64,000 bases of DNA from Pseudomonadota bacterium (GTDB lineage Bacteria; Pseudomonadota; Gammaproteobacteria; Pseudomonadales; Moraxellaceae): NCBI GenBank assembly GCA_023393635.1, contig JAEWKT010000041.1:68212-132211 (forward strand), written 5' to 3'. A program made the translations under genes and the position numbers. The stretch's first letter is position 1, and every line of letters starts with the position of its first letter. A model generated the notes under the pieces. It did no database searches. It saw only the letters and a list, made by a program, of their open reading frames with translations, and was not told where the DNA came from. Positions 8,820 through 17,002 of the stretch are shown here, piece by piece.

Positions 8820-9587
8820 ATGTGGAAAAAAATTAGAGTCATTATTTTACTGCTTATTTTAGCGATTGTAGTGATTCGCTCTTTACAAGACCAAGCTGAT
8901 TTAAACTGGAAAAACAGCTTTTATGTGGCGGTGTATCCTGTGAATGCCGCTCAAAGCCCGCAAGTTGAGCAATATATTCAAACGCTCCAACCACAAGATT
9001 TTGCAGCAGCCTCTGAATTTATTAATAACGAAGCCAAGCGTTATGGCATCCCTCTCTATCGTCCGATTAACATCGTGCTTGGCCAGCCTATACAAGAATT
9101 ACCCCCCGCCCCACCAGTAAATGGCGATATTTTTAAGGTGATGCTGTGGAGTTTAAAACTACGTTATTTTGCCTGGAAGCATGAGCAGGCATTTAGCATT
9201 CATCCCAAAATTCAATTGTACTTACTCTATTTTGATCCCAAGCAGCACCCCGTACTTAGCCACTCCACTGCCTTGCAAAAAGGTCGCGTAGGACGAGTTA
9301 ATTTGTTTGCTGAACCCAGCTATAACCAACAGAACTTAGTTATTTTAAGCCATGAGCTGCTACATACGCTAGGCGCAAGTGATAAATATAACTTTAACGA
9401 TAATATGCCCACTTTCCCTGATGGTTATGCAAATCCGCAGCAACAGCCGTTATTTCCACAAGCCAAAGCTGAGTTGATGGGAGGGCGAATTGTGATTAAT
9501 GAGAGTAAAGCTGTGATCCCAAAAAGTTTGGCGCAAACTGTAATGGGCGAAAAAACGGCAAGGGAGATTGGCTGGGTGAAGGATTAA
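8820..9587 (+). CDS. Membrane-anchored HExxH protein, putative zinc metallopeptidase
   Basis: I know no characterised homologue for this 255-residue protein. Residues 4-20 form one hydrophobic segment (IRVIILLLILAIVVIRS), probably an uncleaved anchor that places the rest in the periplasm. A zinc-peptidase motif HELLHTLG sits at residues 178-185, followed by ASDKYN; the HExxHxxG arrangement with a nearby Asp resembles the metzincin-like active site. A conserved GRIVINESK and EKTAREIGW close the protein. Similar hypothetical proteins are, as far as I recall, widespread in gammaproteobacteria. It is monocistronic, between the suhB terminator and the PAAR gene 87 bases downstream. Peptidase activity is inference from the motif alone. 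Confidence 0.75.
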   Translation: MWKKIRVIILLLILAIVVIRSLQDQADLNWKNSFYVAVYPVNAAQSPQVEQYIQTLQPQDFAAASEFINNEAKRYGIPLYRPINIVLGQPIQELPPAPPVNGDIFKVMLWSLKLRYFAWKHEQAFSIHPKIQLYLLYFDPKQHPVLSHSTALQKGRVGRVNLFAEPSYNQQNLVILSHELLHTLGASDKYNFNDNMPTFPDGYANPQQQPLFPQAKAELMGGRIVINESKAVIPKSLAQTVMGEKTAREIGWVKD

Positions 9588-9674
9588 GTTAACGCACAGT
9601 AGCTTGCATTTAATACGAATAAATAGCTAGAATTCATGGCTCTTGCAGGTATGCAATAAAAATAAGGTATAAGA

Positions 9675-10238
9675 ATGAGCGTAGCTTATGCAATTGTTGG
9701 CTGCCCTACCACAGGCGGTGGGCAAATTATTACTGGAAACTCTTTATCTATCATTGATGGAGTGCCCATGGCTTGTGTAGGAGACAAAGCCACTTGCCCG
9801 TTACATCAATCTGTTGCAACCATTATTACAGGTGATCCAACATTTATTATCAATGGGAAGGCTGCCGCAAGAGTTGGTGATAGCTTATCCTGCGGCTGTA
9901 AAATATTACCCAAGCAAGTTCGAGTGGTAGGAGATAATTTTCCTAGCAAAAGCCCAGTGGCTTCGTCTACGCCTTTGTCTTCTAACCTGAGCAGTCATTT
10001 TAACTCCAGCTCTGACACTGATGAGCAACAGCTACACGGTCTTAAAATTCAATTTAAAGACGAGCTGAGCAAACAGCCAGTACCTTATTTATATTATAAA
10101 TTAAAAAAACCTGATGGTAGTTTTATAGAAGGCTTAACCGATGAGCAAGGCTATACAGAGGAAATACAGGGCGGTTATGAAGCCGAGGAAATAGAAATTA
10201 TCAATTTAGACTTAGACCAACCTTATACGCAGGAATAA
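9675..10238 (+). CDS. PAAR-domain protein (type VI secretion spike tip) with C-terminal extension
   Basis: PAAR proteins form the sharp zinc-tipped cone on VgrG of the type VI secretion system and carry or recruit effectors. Residues 1 to about 95 are the PAAR fold: ATG-rich glycine repeats such as GCPTTGGGQIITGN, ACVGDKATCPLHQ and ARVGDSLSCGC, with the Cys and His residues that bind the zinc. A Ser-rich linker follows (about 96-115). Residues 120-187 resemble a small beta-sandwich or transthyretin-like adaptor (FKDELSKQPVPYLYYKL), a common extension used to hold an effector. The start has AAGGT upstream. Only six bases separate it from the next gene, so they are surely one operon. No VgrG or other type VI gene is in the window; this is an orphan PAAR. 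Confidence 0.9.
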   Translation: MSVAYAIVGCPTTGGGQIITGNSLSIIDGVPMACVGDKATCPLHQSVATIITGDPTFIINGKAAARVGDSLSCGCKILPKQVRVVGDNFPSKSPVASSTPLSSNLSSHFNSSSDTDEQQLHGLKIQFKDELSKQPVPYLYYKLKKPDGSFIEGLTDEQGYTEEIQGGYEAEEIEIINLDLDQPYTQE

Positions 10239-10244
10239 TAAATT

Positions 10245-10850
10245 ATGGCTACCAGACGCGTTGATTATCAACAACTTGAAGAGCAAGCGTATCCACAAGA
10301 GATAGAAACTTGCGAGTTTACCGAGCCACTTTGCAATAACTATATTAAAGTGAGAAACATTAAAGTCATTCAGCCTTATAACTTTTTTATGACTCCTGAA
10401 CAATGGGCGGAAGTAGAAAAGGTTAACGGCCTGGAATTTCGTCTTGCTCTAAAGTTTGGTTTAGAAAATGACATGCGGTTTTATAGTGACGCGTTAACCA
10501 ACCGCCTGTCTTTTCATACCATGATGTATATTAAATTTGGCGAATATATTCGTAGAAATAGTCTAACTGAAGTTAAGAAACTAGTTGCAGAGTTTCAGTC
10601 CGCAGCTTTTAAAGCGCGAACTACGAGTGTTTTTTCAGCAGCCAAGATAATGACAGTGAAAGGGCTAATGGATAAGTCTTATTCTGTGGTTGATGGAGTT
10701 AGTGATATAAGGGATTTAATAGATAACAGGGAGCCAATCAAAATTAATAGATTACTATTTCAGAAAATATTTAAAAAAGATTATGACGCTGCGACTCTGA
10801 AATTATATCAAGATCAAGGAATTTACTATAGTAAACCTTCTAATATATAA
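10245..10850 (+). CDS. Unknown protein, candidate type VI effector
   Basis: I do not recognise this 201-residue protein. It is charged and largely helical in appearance, without a signal peptide or clear membrane segment. The N-terminal third has an acidic start, a Cys pair (ETCEFTEPLCNNY) and PYNFFMTPEQW. The middle and C-terminal parts carry FGLENDMRFYSD, KFGEYIRRN and a basic end. It begins six bases after the PAAR stop, and the genes after it encode lipoproteins, which is the usual order PAAR-effector-immunity. Coding composition becomes AT-rich here compared with flanking housekeeping genes. Function as a toxin is inferred only from context; it could instead be an adaptor for an effector encoded elsewhere. 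Confidence 0.6.
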   Translation: MATRRVDYQQLEEQAYPQEIETCEFTEPLCNNYIKVRNIKVIQPYNFFMTPEQWAEVEKVNGLEFRLALKFGLENDMRFYSDALTNRLSFHTMMYIKFGEYIRRNSLTEVKKLVAEFQSAAFKARTTSVFSAAKIMTVKGLMDKSYSVVDGVSDIRDLIDNREPIKINRLLFQKIFKKDYDAATLKLYQDQGIYYSKPSNI

Positions 10851-10870
10851 ATCTCAACTAGGTGATTAAA

Positions 10871-11347
10871 ATGAAATATCTTATTGCTTTTATGTGCTCT
10901 CTTTTCCTTTCTGCCTGTACACTAATGAACAATCACTCTTCTGATAAATTAGAAGCAGGAAGCTCCTTAAAAATAACCAAAAGTATTTTAAAGAATGAAA
11001 GTGATCTTTACTATTATATAGGCAATAAAGATATTAACCAAACCAATGACTTAATTTATAAGAAAATTTTGTTCAAGTTGGGTGTTTTGAATGATTTCGC
11101 AACATATTTAAAAACAGACTTAACGAGCTTAGAACTAAATTCTATGCGAGAAATAAATGCTTATTGCCTTGCTACAGACTTTGTGTTGAATTACAAACCA
11201 CAAACTTTACCGCCTAACGAAATGTATCAACCTTTATTAATTGAATTGCAAAAGAATCAACTTATCTGGATTGATAGACTTAGCGAGAATAAGCAAATAG
11301 AGATTAATTACTCCTGTTTAGAAAAACTTAAATTGCAGACTAAGTAA
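10871..11347 (+). CDS. Small lipoprotein A, candidate immunity protein
   Basis: Unknown function, 158 residues. The N-terminus is a lipoprotein signal with lipobox LSAC (Cys17 region), so the mature protein should sit in the periplasm attached to a membrane. I chose ATG 10871, which has AGGTG five bases upstream; an in-frame GTG at 10862 lies inside that site. The mature part is helical and charged, with two cysteines in NAYCLA and YSCLEKL that could form a disulfide. It is related to the next gene (shared KLG...DF/Y..., INA-C-A pattern and the ending). It follows the candidate effector by 20 bases, which suggests a periplasmic immunity protein; that is inference. Confidence 0.7.
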   Translation: MKYLIAFMCSLFLSACTLMNNHSSDKLEAGSSLKITKSILKNESDLYYYIGNKDINQTNDLIYKKILFKLGVLNDFATYLKTDLTSLELNSMREINAYCLATDFVLNYKPQTLPPNEMYQPLLIELQKNQLIWIDRLSENKQIEINYSCLEKLKLQTK

Positions 11348-11413
11348 AGTCTAATGATTATAATTCTAAAGTTGACGAACATAATAAAACTTATCATAAA
11401 TAAGGTTATTAAA

Positions 11414-11875
11414 ATGAGATTAATATTAATCATTATATTATCTTTTTCAATATCAGCGTGTGCAAAACAAAGTGAAAGTGATATTCAGTTCAAGCAGGCT
11501 TTAAATACTTCCGTGCAATTAATAAAACTTGATGAAAAAATTTATCAATTAATTAATGAAGATAAACCTGATGCTTTACACCACGAAATCTTTGTCAGCA
11601 CCTTAGTAAAGCTTGGCACAATAAGTGATTATGCTCAAGCGACAGCTAGTGATTTTTATGATCCATCTCAGTTTGATTTAGGAGATATAAATGCTCTTTG
11701 TTGGGCTGCAAACTATGTAATTAAATACGCAAAACATGAAAATAAATTTAGAAGTAACACCCAGAGTACAATAGATGCGCTAAGTCAACAGCAACAAAAA
11801 TGGGTAGTCCGTTTAAAACGCGATAATTCATCAAAAATATTTGGAGAAAGTGATTGCTTAAAAACAATAAAATAA
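11414..11875 (+). CDS. Small lipoprotein B, paralogue of lipoprotein A
   Basis: Unknown function, 153 residues. A signal peptide ends in the lipobox ISAC. ATG 11414 is preferred, with AAGG eight bases upstream; a longer frame from 11354 would add an implausible 20-residue AT-rich extension. Similarity to lipoprotein A is visible by eye across the mature part: KLGTISDYAQ against KLGVLNDFAT, DINALCWAANYVIKY against EINAYCLATDFVLNY, and a final Cys-Leu-Lys. Both cysteines are kept. It is probably a duplicated and diverged immunity gene, a common pattern beside secreted toxins. The DNA is very AT-rich. Confidence 0.65.
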   Translation: MRLILIIILSFSISACAKQSESDIQFKQALNTSVQLIKLDEKIYQLINEDKPDALHHEIFVSTLVKLGTISDYAQATASDFYDPSQFDLGDINALCWAANYVIKYAKHENKFRSNTQSTIDALSQQQQKWVVRLKRDNSSKIFGESDCLKTIK

Positions 11876-11879
11876 GCAA

Positions 11880-12194
11880 GTTTAAAAATAATATTCCGAA
11901 TTTGCTTGAATTTTATCAAGTTATTTAGAAGAAGATTTAACTGATAAAAAATATTCCTCATTAGAAGAAATCAATGCTTATTGCCTTGCCGCAGATTTTG
12001 TATTGAACTATAAGCCAAAAATATCGCGACCAAATGATATGTACCAACCTATCTTAGCTGAGCTAGAAAAGCATCAGCCTATCTGGATTGATATTTTGAG
12101 TAAAAACAGGAATACAAAAATTAGTTATTCCTGTTTAGACAAGCTTAAATTACAGGGCAGCCAAAAGGCTGCCCAAACAAAACACTCTAGTTAA
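11880..12194 (+). pseudogene. Decayed third copy of the lipoprotein A gene
   Basis: From about 11910 one frame is open and matches the C-terminal 85 residues of lipoprotein A closely: EEINAYCLAADFVLNYKP, MYQPILAELEKHQPIWID and SYSCLDKLKLQ. There is no start codon with a ribosome site, no signal peptide, and a stop at 11907-11909 in this frame. Further upstream similarity fades and seems to change frame. It is a 5'-truncated remnant of a gene closer to copy A than copy B is. Its end is extended by a hairpin and overlaps the topA stop codon on the other strand, so the module's right edge lies exactly against topA. Confidence 0.75.
12155..12174. terminator. Perfect 8-bp GC hairpin at the end of the lipoprotein remnant and topA
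   Basis: GGGCAGCC-AAAA-GGCTGCCC forms a perfect stem between the convergent remnant and topA. T-runs are weak on both sides (TGTAATTT on the minus strand), so termination of topA is likely but not certain. Confidence 0.5.
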
Positions 12195-14896
12195 CCCTCA
12201 ATCCACTTGCCATCTTTAAACACCATGGTCCACTTGGTTTGCTTGCCCTCTTTTTCCGAAGAAATATATTGCGAAGTGTTTTTACGGCTCCAACGCAAAA
12301 TGGCAGGGTTACCTTCTGGGTCAGTATCAGGTGCTTTAAGCAAATATTGATGCTTCGCTGCGATTTGATCTTTTACGCTGCGTAGCTCAGCAATAGTTGG
12401 CGCACGGGTTTCACGTATTTTGGGAAACTTGCTGGCCGCCAAAAATAAGCCTGCCGCGCCATCACGCAAGATAAAATAATCATCATGCTTGGTTGAGCGC
12501 AAATGTGGCATTTGAATTGGGTCTTCGCGTGGTGGTGCTGCTTCGCCACTCTTAAGCACTTTACGGGTGTTATCGCAGCTATTGCAGGCAAAGTACGGGC
12601 CAAAACGGCCTGTTTTAAGCTGCATTTCGCCATCGCATTTGTCGCATGGAATGGTGGGGCCATCATAGCCCTTAATTTTAAAGGTGCCTTCTTCGACCAT
12701 ATACCCCGAGCAATCTGGGTTATTACCACACACATGCAGCTTACGGCCACCATCGACAATATAACCATCCATGGCGGTGTCACACACTGGGCAGCGTTTT
12801 TTTGCCATCAGTTCGGCAGTCTCTAAGCTATCACCCACACCCGCGATAGAAGCCAGTGACTCCACAGGCGTCAGGTTCATGGTGCCTTTGCAGCGTTCTT
12901 TTGGCGGCAAGTTATAACCAGAGCAACCTAAAAATACACCTGTTGAACCCGTGCGAATTTGCATAGCACGTTCACATAAATCGCAGTGAACATCGGGTAC
13001 TTCAACAGGCTGATTAGGCCGCATGCCGTCTTGCGCTTTGGCGTGGTTGAGCTTGCCTTTAAAGTCGGTATAAAAGCTATCCAGTACGTTTTTCCAGTCG
13101 CGCTCGCCCGTGGCAACTTTATCAAGCTGGCCTTCCAGGTCAGCCGTAAAGGCATAATCCATCAGGTTACTAAAGTTCTCATTGAGGCGATCGGTAACAA
13201 TATCACCCATTTTTTCAGCATACAGGCGTTTGTTTTCAAGTTTGACGTAGCCACGATCCTGAATGGTCGAAATAATGGCCGCATAAGTAGATGGACGACC
13301 AATACCTTTTTTCTCAAGCTCTTTTACCAATGAAGCTTCAGTAAAGCGCGCTGGTGGCTTGGTAAAATGCTGGCTGGGATCAAGTTTTACCAAGTCCAGG
13401 ATTTCGCCCACTTTCACGCTAGGCAGCAACACATCATCATCTTGTTTATTGGCACCACGCACGCGGGTAAAGCCATCAAATACCAGGGTGCGGCCACGTG
13501 CTTTAAGCTCGACCCCATTGGCATCTACCGTAATGGTGGATGATAAATATTCAGCTGGCGTCATTTGGCACGAGACAAACTGCCGCCAAATCAGGTCATA
13601 CAAACGCTGCGCATCACGTTCCATGGTCGTGAGCTGGTCACCTGTTAATGCCACGGTTGAAGGACGAATCGCCTCATGCGCTTCTTGTGCGCCTGCTTTG
13701 CTGCCATAACGGTTGGGTTTGGCAGGAACGTATTTATCACCAAATTGATCGCTAATATAATGGCGTGCCATATTGACGGCATCGTCACTTAAAAACGTAG
13801 AATCGGTACGCATATAGGTAATAAAACCACCTTCATACAAACGCTGCGCCAGGGTCATGGTTTTTTTCACCGAAAAACCAAGCCGTGTGCTGGCTGCCTG
13901 TTGCAAGGTGGAGGTAATATAGGGTGCGCTTGGATTGGTTTTGGTGGGCTTGTCTTCACGCGCGGTAATGGTATAGGTGGCGTCCTTAAGCACAGCCAGC
14001 ACCGCATCGGTTTGTGCCTTGTTATGCAGCTTTAAGGTCTTGCCATGTTGCTTAACGGCTTCTAAGCGAATTTCGTCTTTTTGTTTTTTGTCCTGATTGA
14101 GGGTATCGGCAAAAATCTGCCAGTATTCTTCAGGAATAAACGCCCGAATTTCACGTTCCCGTTCAACCACCAGTTTCATGGCAACCGATTGTACCCGACC
14201 AGCCGACAAACCACGGGCAATTTTTTCCCACAGCAATGGCGACACCATAAAACCAACCACACGATCTAAAAAGCGTCGCGCTTGTTGTGCATTGACTTTA
14301 TCAATATCTAAGCGACCTGGGGTTTTAAAGGCTTCCTGAATGGCATTTTTGGTGATTTCATTAAACACCACACGGTGATAGCGCTCAGGTTTGCCACCAA
14401 TCACCTGCTGTAAATGCCAGGCAATCGCTTCCCCTTCCCTGTCCAAGTCCGTTGCCAGATAAATTTCATCAACCTGCGCGGCCAGTCGTTTAAGCTCACT
14501 GACCACGTTTTCTTTGCCAGGCAACACTTCATAATGCGCTTGCCAGCCATGCTCTGGATCAACACCCATACGGTTTACCAATGCCGCCTGTGCTTTGGCT
14601 TGTTTTTCTTCTTCCGTAAGCTTGGCACGAGGTGTTTTAGTGGCAGTAGAGGCTGTTTTTCCGCCACCGCTAGTGGGCAAATCGCGCACATGTCCCACAC
14701 TGGACTTCACAATATAATCGGAACCCAGATATTTATTAATGGTTTTTGCCTTTGCTGGCGATTCGACGATCACCAAGGCACGCGCCTTTTTGCTGACGCT
14801 TTTGGCGTTTTCGTCATCTGGCAGATTCGATGTGCTTTTGGCTTTACGACCTGTCTTGGCAGATGTTTTAGTAGTAGAGCGTGGCGCTGTTGGCAT
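12191..14896 (-). CDS. topA: DNA topoisomerase I
   Basis: TopA relaxes negative supercoils by cutting and rejoining one strand. The 901-residue protein starts with a Lys/Ser/Thr-rich extension of about 38 residues, then the Toprim domain (ALVIVESPAKAKTINKYLG and the acidic DLDREGEAIAWHL). The catalytic tyrosine is Tyr361 in GFITYMRTDST. Three C-terminal zinc-ribbon modules are visible by their Cys pairs (CDLCERA...C, CPVCDTA...C, CDKCDGE...CNSC). A final domain without cysteines follows. Length is slightly above E. coli (865), as in Acinetobacter relatives. It is a single gene on the minus strand, with a modest GAAG ribosome site. Confidence 0.98.
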   Translation of the reverse strand: MPTAPRSTTKTSAKTGRKAKSTSNLPDDENAKSVSKKARALVIVESPAKAKTINKYLGSDYIVKSSVGHVRDLPTSGGGKTASTATKTPRAKLTEEEKQAKAQAALVNRMGVDPEHGWQAHYEVLPGKENVVSELKRLAAQVDEIYLATDLDREGEAIAWHLQQVIGGKPERYHRVVFNEITKNAIQEAFKTPGRLDIDKVNAQQARRFLDRVVGFMVSPLLWEKIARGLSAGRVQSVAMKLVVEREREIRAFIPEEYWQIFADTLNQDKKQKDEIRLEAVKQHGKTLKLHNKAQTDAVLAVLKDATYTITAREDKPTKTNPSAPYITSTLQQAASTRLGFSVKKTMTLAQRLYEGGFITYMRTDSTFLSDDAVNMARHYISDQFGDKYVPAKPNRYGSKAGAQEAHEAIRPSTVALTGDQLTTMERDAQRLYDLIWRQFVSCQMTPAEYLSSTITVDANGVELKARGRTLVFDGFTRVRGANKQDDDVLLPSVKVGEILDLVKLDPSQHFTKPPARFTEASLVKELEKKGIGRPSTYAAIISTIQDRGYVKLENKRLYAEKMGDIVTDRLNENFSNLMDYAFTADLEGQLDKVATGERDWKNVLDSFYTDFKGKLNHAKAQDGMRPNQPVEVPDVHCDLCERAMQIRTGSTGVFLGCSGYNLPPKERCKGTMNLTPVESLASIAGVGDSLETAELMAKKRCPVCDTAMDGYIVDGGRKLHVCGNNPDCSGYMVEEGTFKIKGYDGPTIPCDKCDGEMQLKTGRFGPYFACNSCDNTRKVLKSGEAAPPREDPIQMPHLRSTKHDDYFILRDGAAGLFLAASKFPKIRETRAPTIAELRSVKDQIAAKHQYLLKAPDTDPEGNPAILRWSRKNTSQYISSEKEGKQTKWTMVFKDGKWIEG

Positions 14897-14951
14897 AATG
14901 CTTCGGTTTTCTCAAAATTAATCTAGGCTGAATCAAGCTAGATGTTTGGGT

Positions 14952-15404
14952 TTAAGCTTGTTGTGCAAAGGACATAAGGATGCTTTTCATTTTTTCAAGT
15001 TGCTCACCATGAAGGTCAGCATCTTCATCCCAATATAAGCCTGCACAGTTGGCTTGCATTTCTAGCGCGTATATTCCCTTTAAATCGACGGCTTGTCCAT
15101 CAAATTGAGCATCACCTTGCTTAACCTTTAATTGCTGCTGTTCGACCATGGCACGCAATAACGGCATACGCGCGTCAGGCAACAAGATACTATAAAATGC
15201 CACCATGCCGCCTGCCCTGCCCGATGGTGAAATATACTTAATCCATTCAGGAGCAGGCATGAGGCGTGGATGCAAACCCATTTTTCGGGCACGGTCACGC
15301 ATGTCACCCAGCGCTTTTTCGCGTGGGCTGACTCTAAGCCCCATAATGGAGCCCACAATAAAAACAATGATGAAGCCAATAATCCAATAAGCGGTAGCGC
15401 TCAT
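14952..15404 (-). CDS. Conserved single-pass inner membrane protein of unknown function
   Basis: 150 residues. One N-terminal membrane helix (about 5-25, YWIIGFIIVFIVGSIMGL) is followed by a basic stretch SPREKALGDMRDRARKMG and a soluble, probably cytoplasmic domain. I chose ATG 15404, which follows AGAGAAA and puts the membrane segment at the very start; a longer frame reaches 15452 without a ribosome site. Conserved-looking features are a Trp-rich WIKYIS segment and a single Cys near the end. I do not recognise a domain. It lies 55 bases upstream of topA on the same strand, so the two may share a transcript. Confidence 0.7.
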   Translation of the reverse strand: MSATAYWIIGFIIVFIVGSIMGLRVSPREKALGDMRDRARKMGLHPRLMPAPEWIKYISPSGRAGGMVAFYSILLPDARMPLLRAMVEQQQLKVKQGDAQFDGQAVDLKGIYALEMQANCAGLYWDEDADLHGEQLEKMKSILMSFAQQA

Positions 15405-15600
15405 TTTTTTCTCTAAATAAAATATTACTTTGTGTTTAGCTTGCATAAGCAAATGAAGAAAGGCAAGTTTTTATATTTTTTAAATGCACTGTGATGCACT
15501 AAAAGTATGGTTTTAGGTACTAATCGGGCTTTTTAAGCGACCAATAGCCCCCGATACGGTATGATATTCAATAATTTTTTGCATTGAATCTGAGAATAAA

Positions 15601-16419
15601 ATGTCACTTACCTGCCTGAACACCCCGCATCCCAACCTCAATAGCACTCTACATGGCAATGGTATTTTAGAGCTGGTGTTACAGCGACCAGAACGTAAAA
15701 ATGCCTTTTTTGCCGAGTTTTATTTGGCAGTCGCACAAGCCTTATCAGAGGCTGATCAAAGTGTAAAAGTTAAAGTGGTGTTATTACGCGGTGAGCAGGA
15801 TTTTTGCGCAGGTAATGACTTGCAGGATTTTGTTGACAACCCACCCACTAATAGCGACTCCCCAGCATTTTTATTACTCCGCGCGGCAGCCAGCTTTAGC
15901 AAGCCATTAATAATGGCAGTCAAAGGGGTTGCCATTGGTATTGGTTCAACGCTGTTATTACATGCCGACTTAGTCTATGCCGACAGTAAAGCGCGTTTTC
16001 AAATGCCGTTTTTAAGTTTGGGTTTAACGCCTGAAGGTGGCTCAACCTTATTATTACCCGAACGTGCTGGCTACTTAAAAGCGGCCGAAATCTTAATGCT
16101 GGCCGAGCCCTTTAATGCCCAAGCCGCGCAAGAAGCAGGTTTGGTAAATCAGGTGATTGCTGACGATCATACTCCTGAGCATGCAGGCAATGATGTGTAT
16201 GCTTATGCCATGAGCAAAGCCGTGCGCCTCACCCAGCTTCCTGTAGCGACGTTAAAAACCACCAAACAATTATTGCGTAAACCAATAAGCCAAGTCACTG
16301 AGCGTATTAACTTAGAGGGCGAGTTTTTTATCGAACGCGCCCGATCACCTGCCATGCATGAAGCCATTGCCGCCTTTAAAGAAAAACGTGTGCCTGATTT
16401 TGGGCAGTTTGAAGATTAA
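15601..16419 (+). CDS. Enoyl-CoA hydratase/isomerase (crotonase) family protein
   Basis: This 272-residue crotonase binds an acyl-CoA and stabilises the thioester oxyanion with backbone NH groups. The first oxyanion segment is LRGEQDFCAGNDLQDF, the second VKGVAIGIGSTLLLHADLVYA. The region LGLTPEGGSTLLLPERAG carries a Glu at the usual second catalytic position, which fits an isomerase or delta3,delta2-enoyl-CoA isomerase-like enzyme as much as a hydratase. It ends with the usual C-terminal trimerisation helix. Start ATG 15601 has a GAG site. It is monocistronic and not beside other beta-oxidation genes, so the substrate is unknown. Confidence 0.9.
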   Translation: MSLTCLNTPHPNLNSTLHGNGILELVLQRPERKNAFFAEFYLAVAQALSEADQSVKVKVVLLRGEQDFCAGNDLQDFVDNPPTNSDSPAFLLLRAAASFSKPLIMAVKGVAIGIGSTLLLHADLVYADSKARFQMPFLSLGLTPEGGSTLLLPERAGYLKAAEILMLAEPFNAQAAQEAGLVNQVIADDHTPEHAGNDVYAYAMSKAVRLTQLPVATLKTTKQLLRKPISQVTERINLEGEFFIERARSPAMHEAIAAFKEKRVPDFGQFED

Positions 16420-16535
16420 GCGTCCTTGCCTGGTATTTTTCTATACTTATTGATTCTGTAAACCCAGTAGGCACGGTAGAAGCAGATGACTTATCGCTAC
16501 CGTGCTTTAATTAACTATTTATTCCATAATTTGGT

Positions 16536-16973
16536 TTATTTAGGGCGGATAATCATATTGGTCGCTGTGGCATGGGCGTACAGTTTACCCTCTTCATCGC
16601 GCAAATAGCCTTCAGAAATCACCAGATTACGGCTTGTATTAATCACCTTGCCTTCGGCAATCAGCTTTTTATTAAAGGGAATAGGACGACAGATTTTTAT
16701 ATTTAAATCCGTGGTCCCGTAACCTTCGCCTGCTGCTAGCATGGTATGCGCCGCGCAACCAGTTACCGAGTCAAGCACTGTGGCAGCAAAACCACCATGC
16801 ACGCCACCTAAAGGATTAGTATGGCGTTCATCCGCGATGGCACTCACCACCACACGGCCTTGCGATGCCTCTATTGGTTTCATGGGCATGGTTTTGGCAA
16901 TACCCGGCTCTGGAAACAGCCCTGCACCAAACGCCTGCATAATTTCAAGACCAGTCATTTCAAATGGATTCAT
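16536..16973 (-). CDS. PaaI-type acyl-CoA thioesterase (hotdog fold)
   Basis: The protein has 145 residues, a single hotdog domain. The signature NPLGGVHGGFAATVLDSVTGCA contains the HGG turn and the acidic residue that activates water in PaaI-like thioesterases; GYGTTDLNIKICRPIP forms the second conserved strand. Such enzymes hydrolyse acyl-CoA or aryl-CoA thioesters in the cytoplasm; the substrate is not predictable. The start ATG 16973 has GGAG nine bases before it. It begins 29 bases after the stop of the diiron-type hydrolase gene, so the two are likely one operon, possibly under the divergent HxlR regulator. Confidence 0.9.
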   Translation of the reverse strand: MNPFEMTGLEIMQAFGAGLFPEPGIAKTMPMKPIEASQGRVVVSAIADERHTNPLGGVHGGFAATVLDSVTGCAAHTMLAAGEGYGTTDLNIKICRPIPFNKKLIAEGKVINTSRNLVISEGYLRDEEGKLYAHATATNMIIRPK

Positions 16974-17002
16974 GTTTTTACTCCGTAATATAAGAGGCTG
17001 AT

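Noticed and set aside
12003..12194. Intact short gene for a 63-residue protein
   Set aside because: It starts at a TTG without a ribosome site, and upstream in-frame sequence continues the similarity to lipoprotein A, so it is a gene remnant.
9675..12194. Complete type VI secretion locus
   Set aside because: No VgrG, Hcp, TssB/C or other structural gene is present; only an orphan PAAR module is seen.
14414..14926. Long open frame on the plus strand opposite topA
   Set aside because: It is antisense to the conserved N-terminal half of topA, with no ribosome site and a Cys/Phe/Arg-rich composition typical of a shadow frame.
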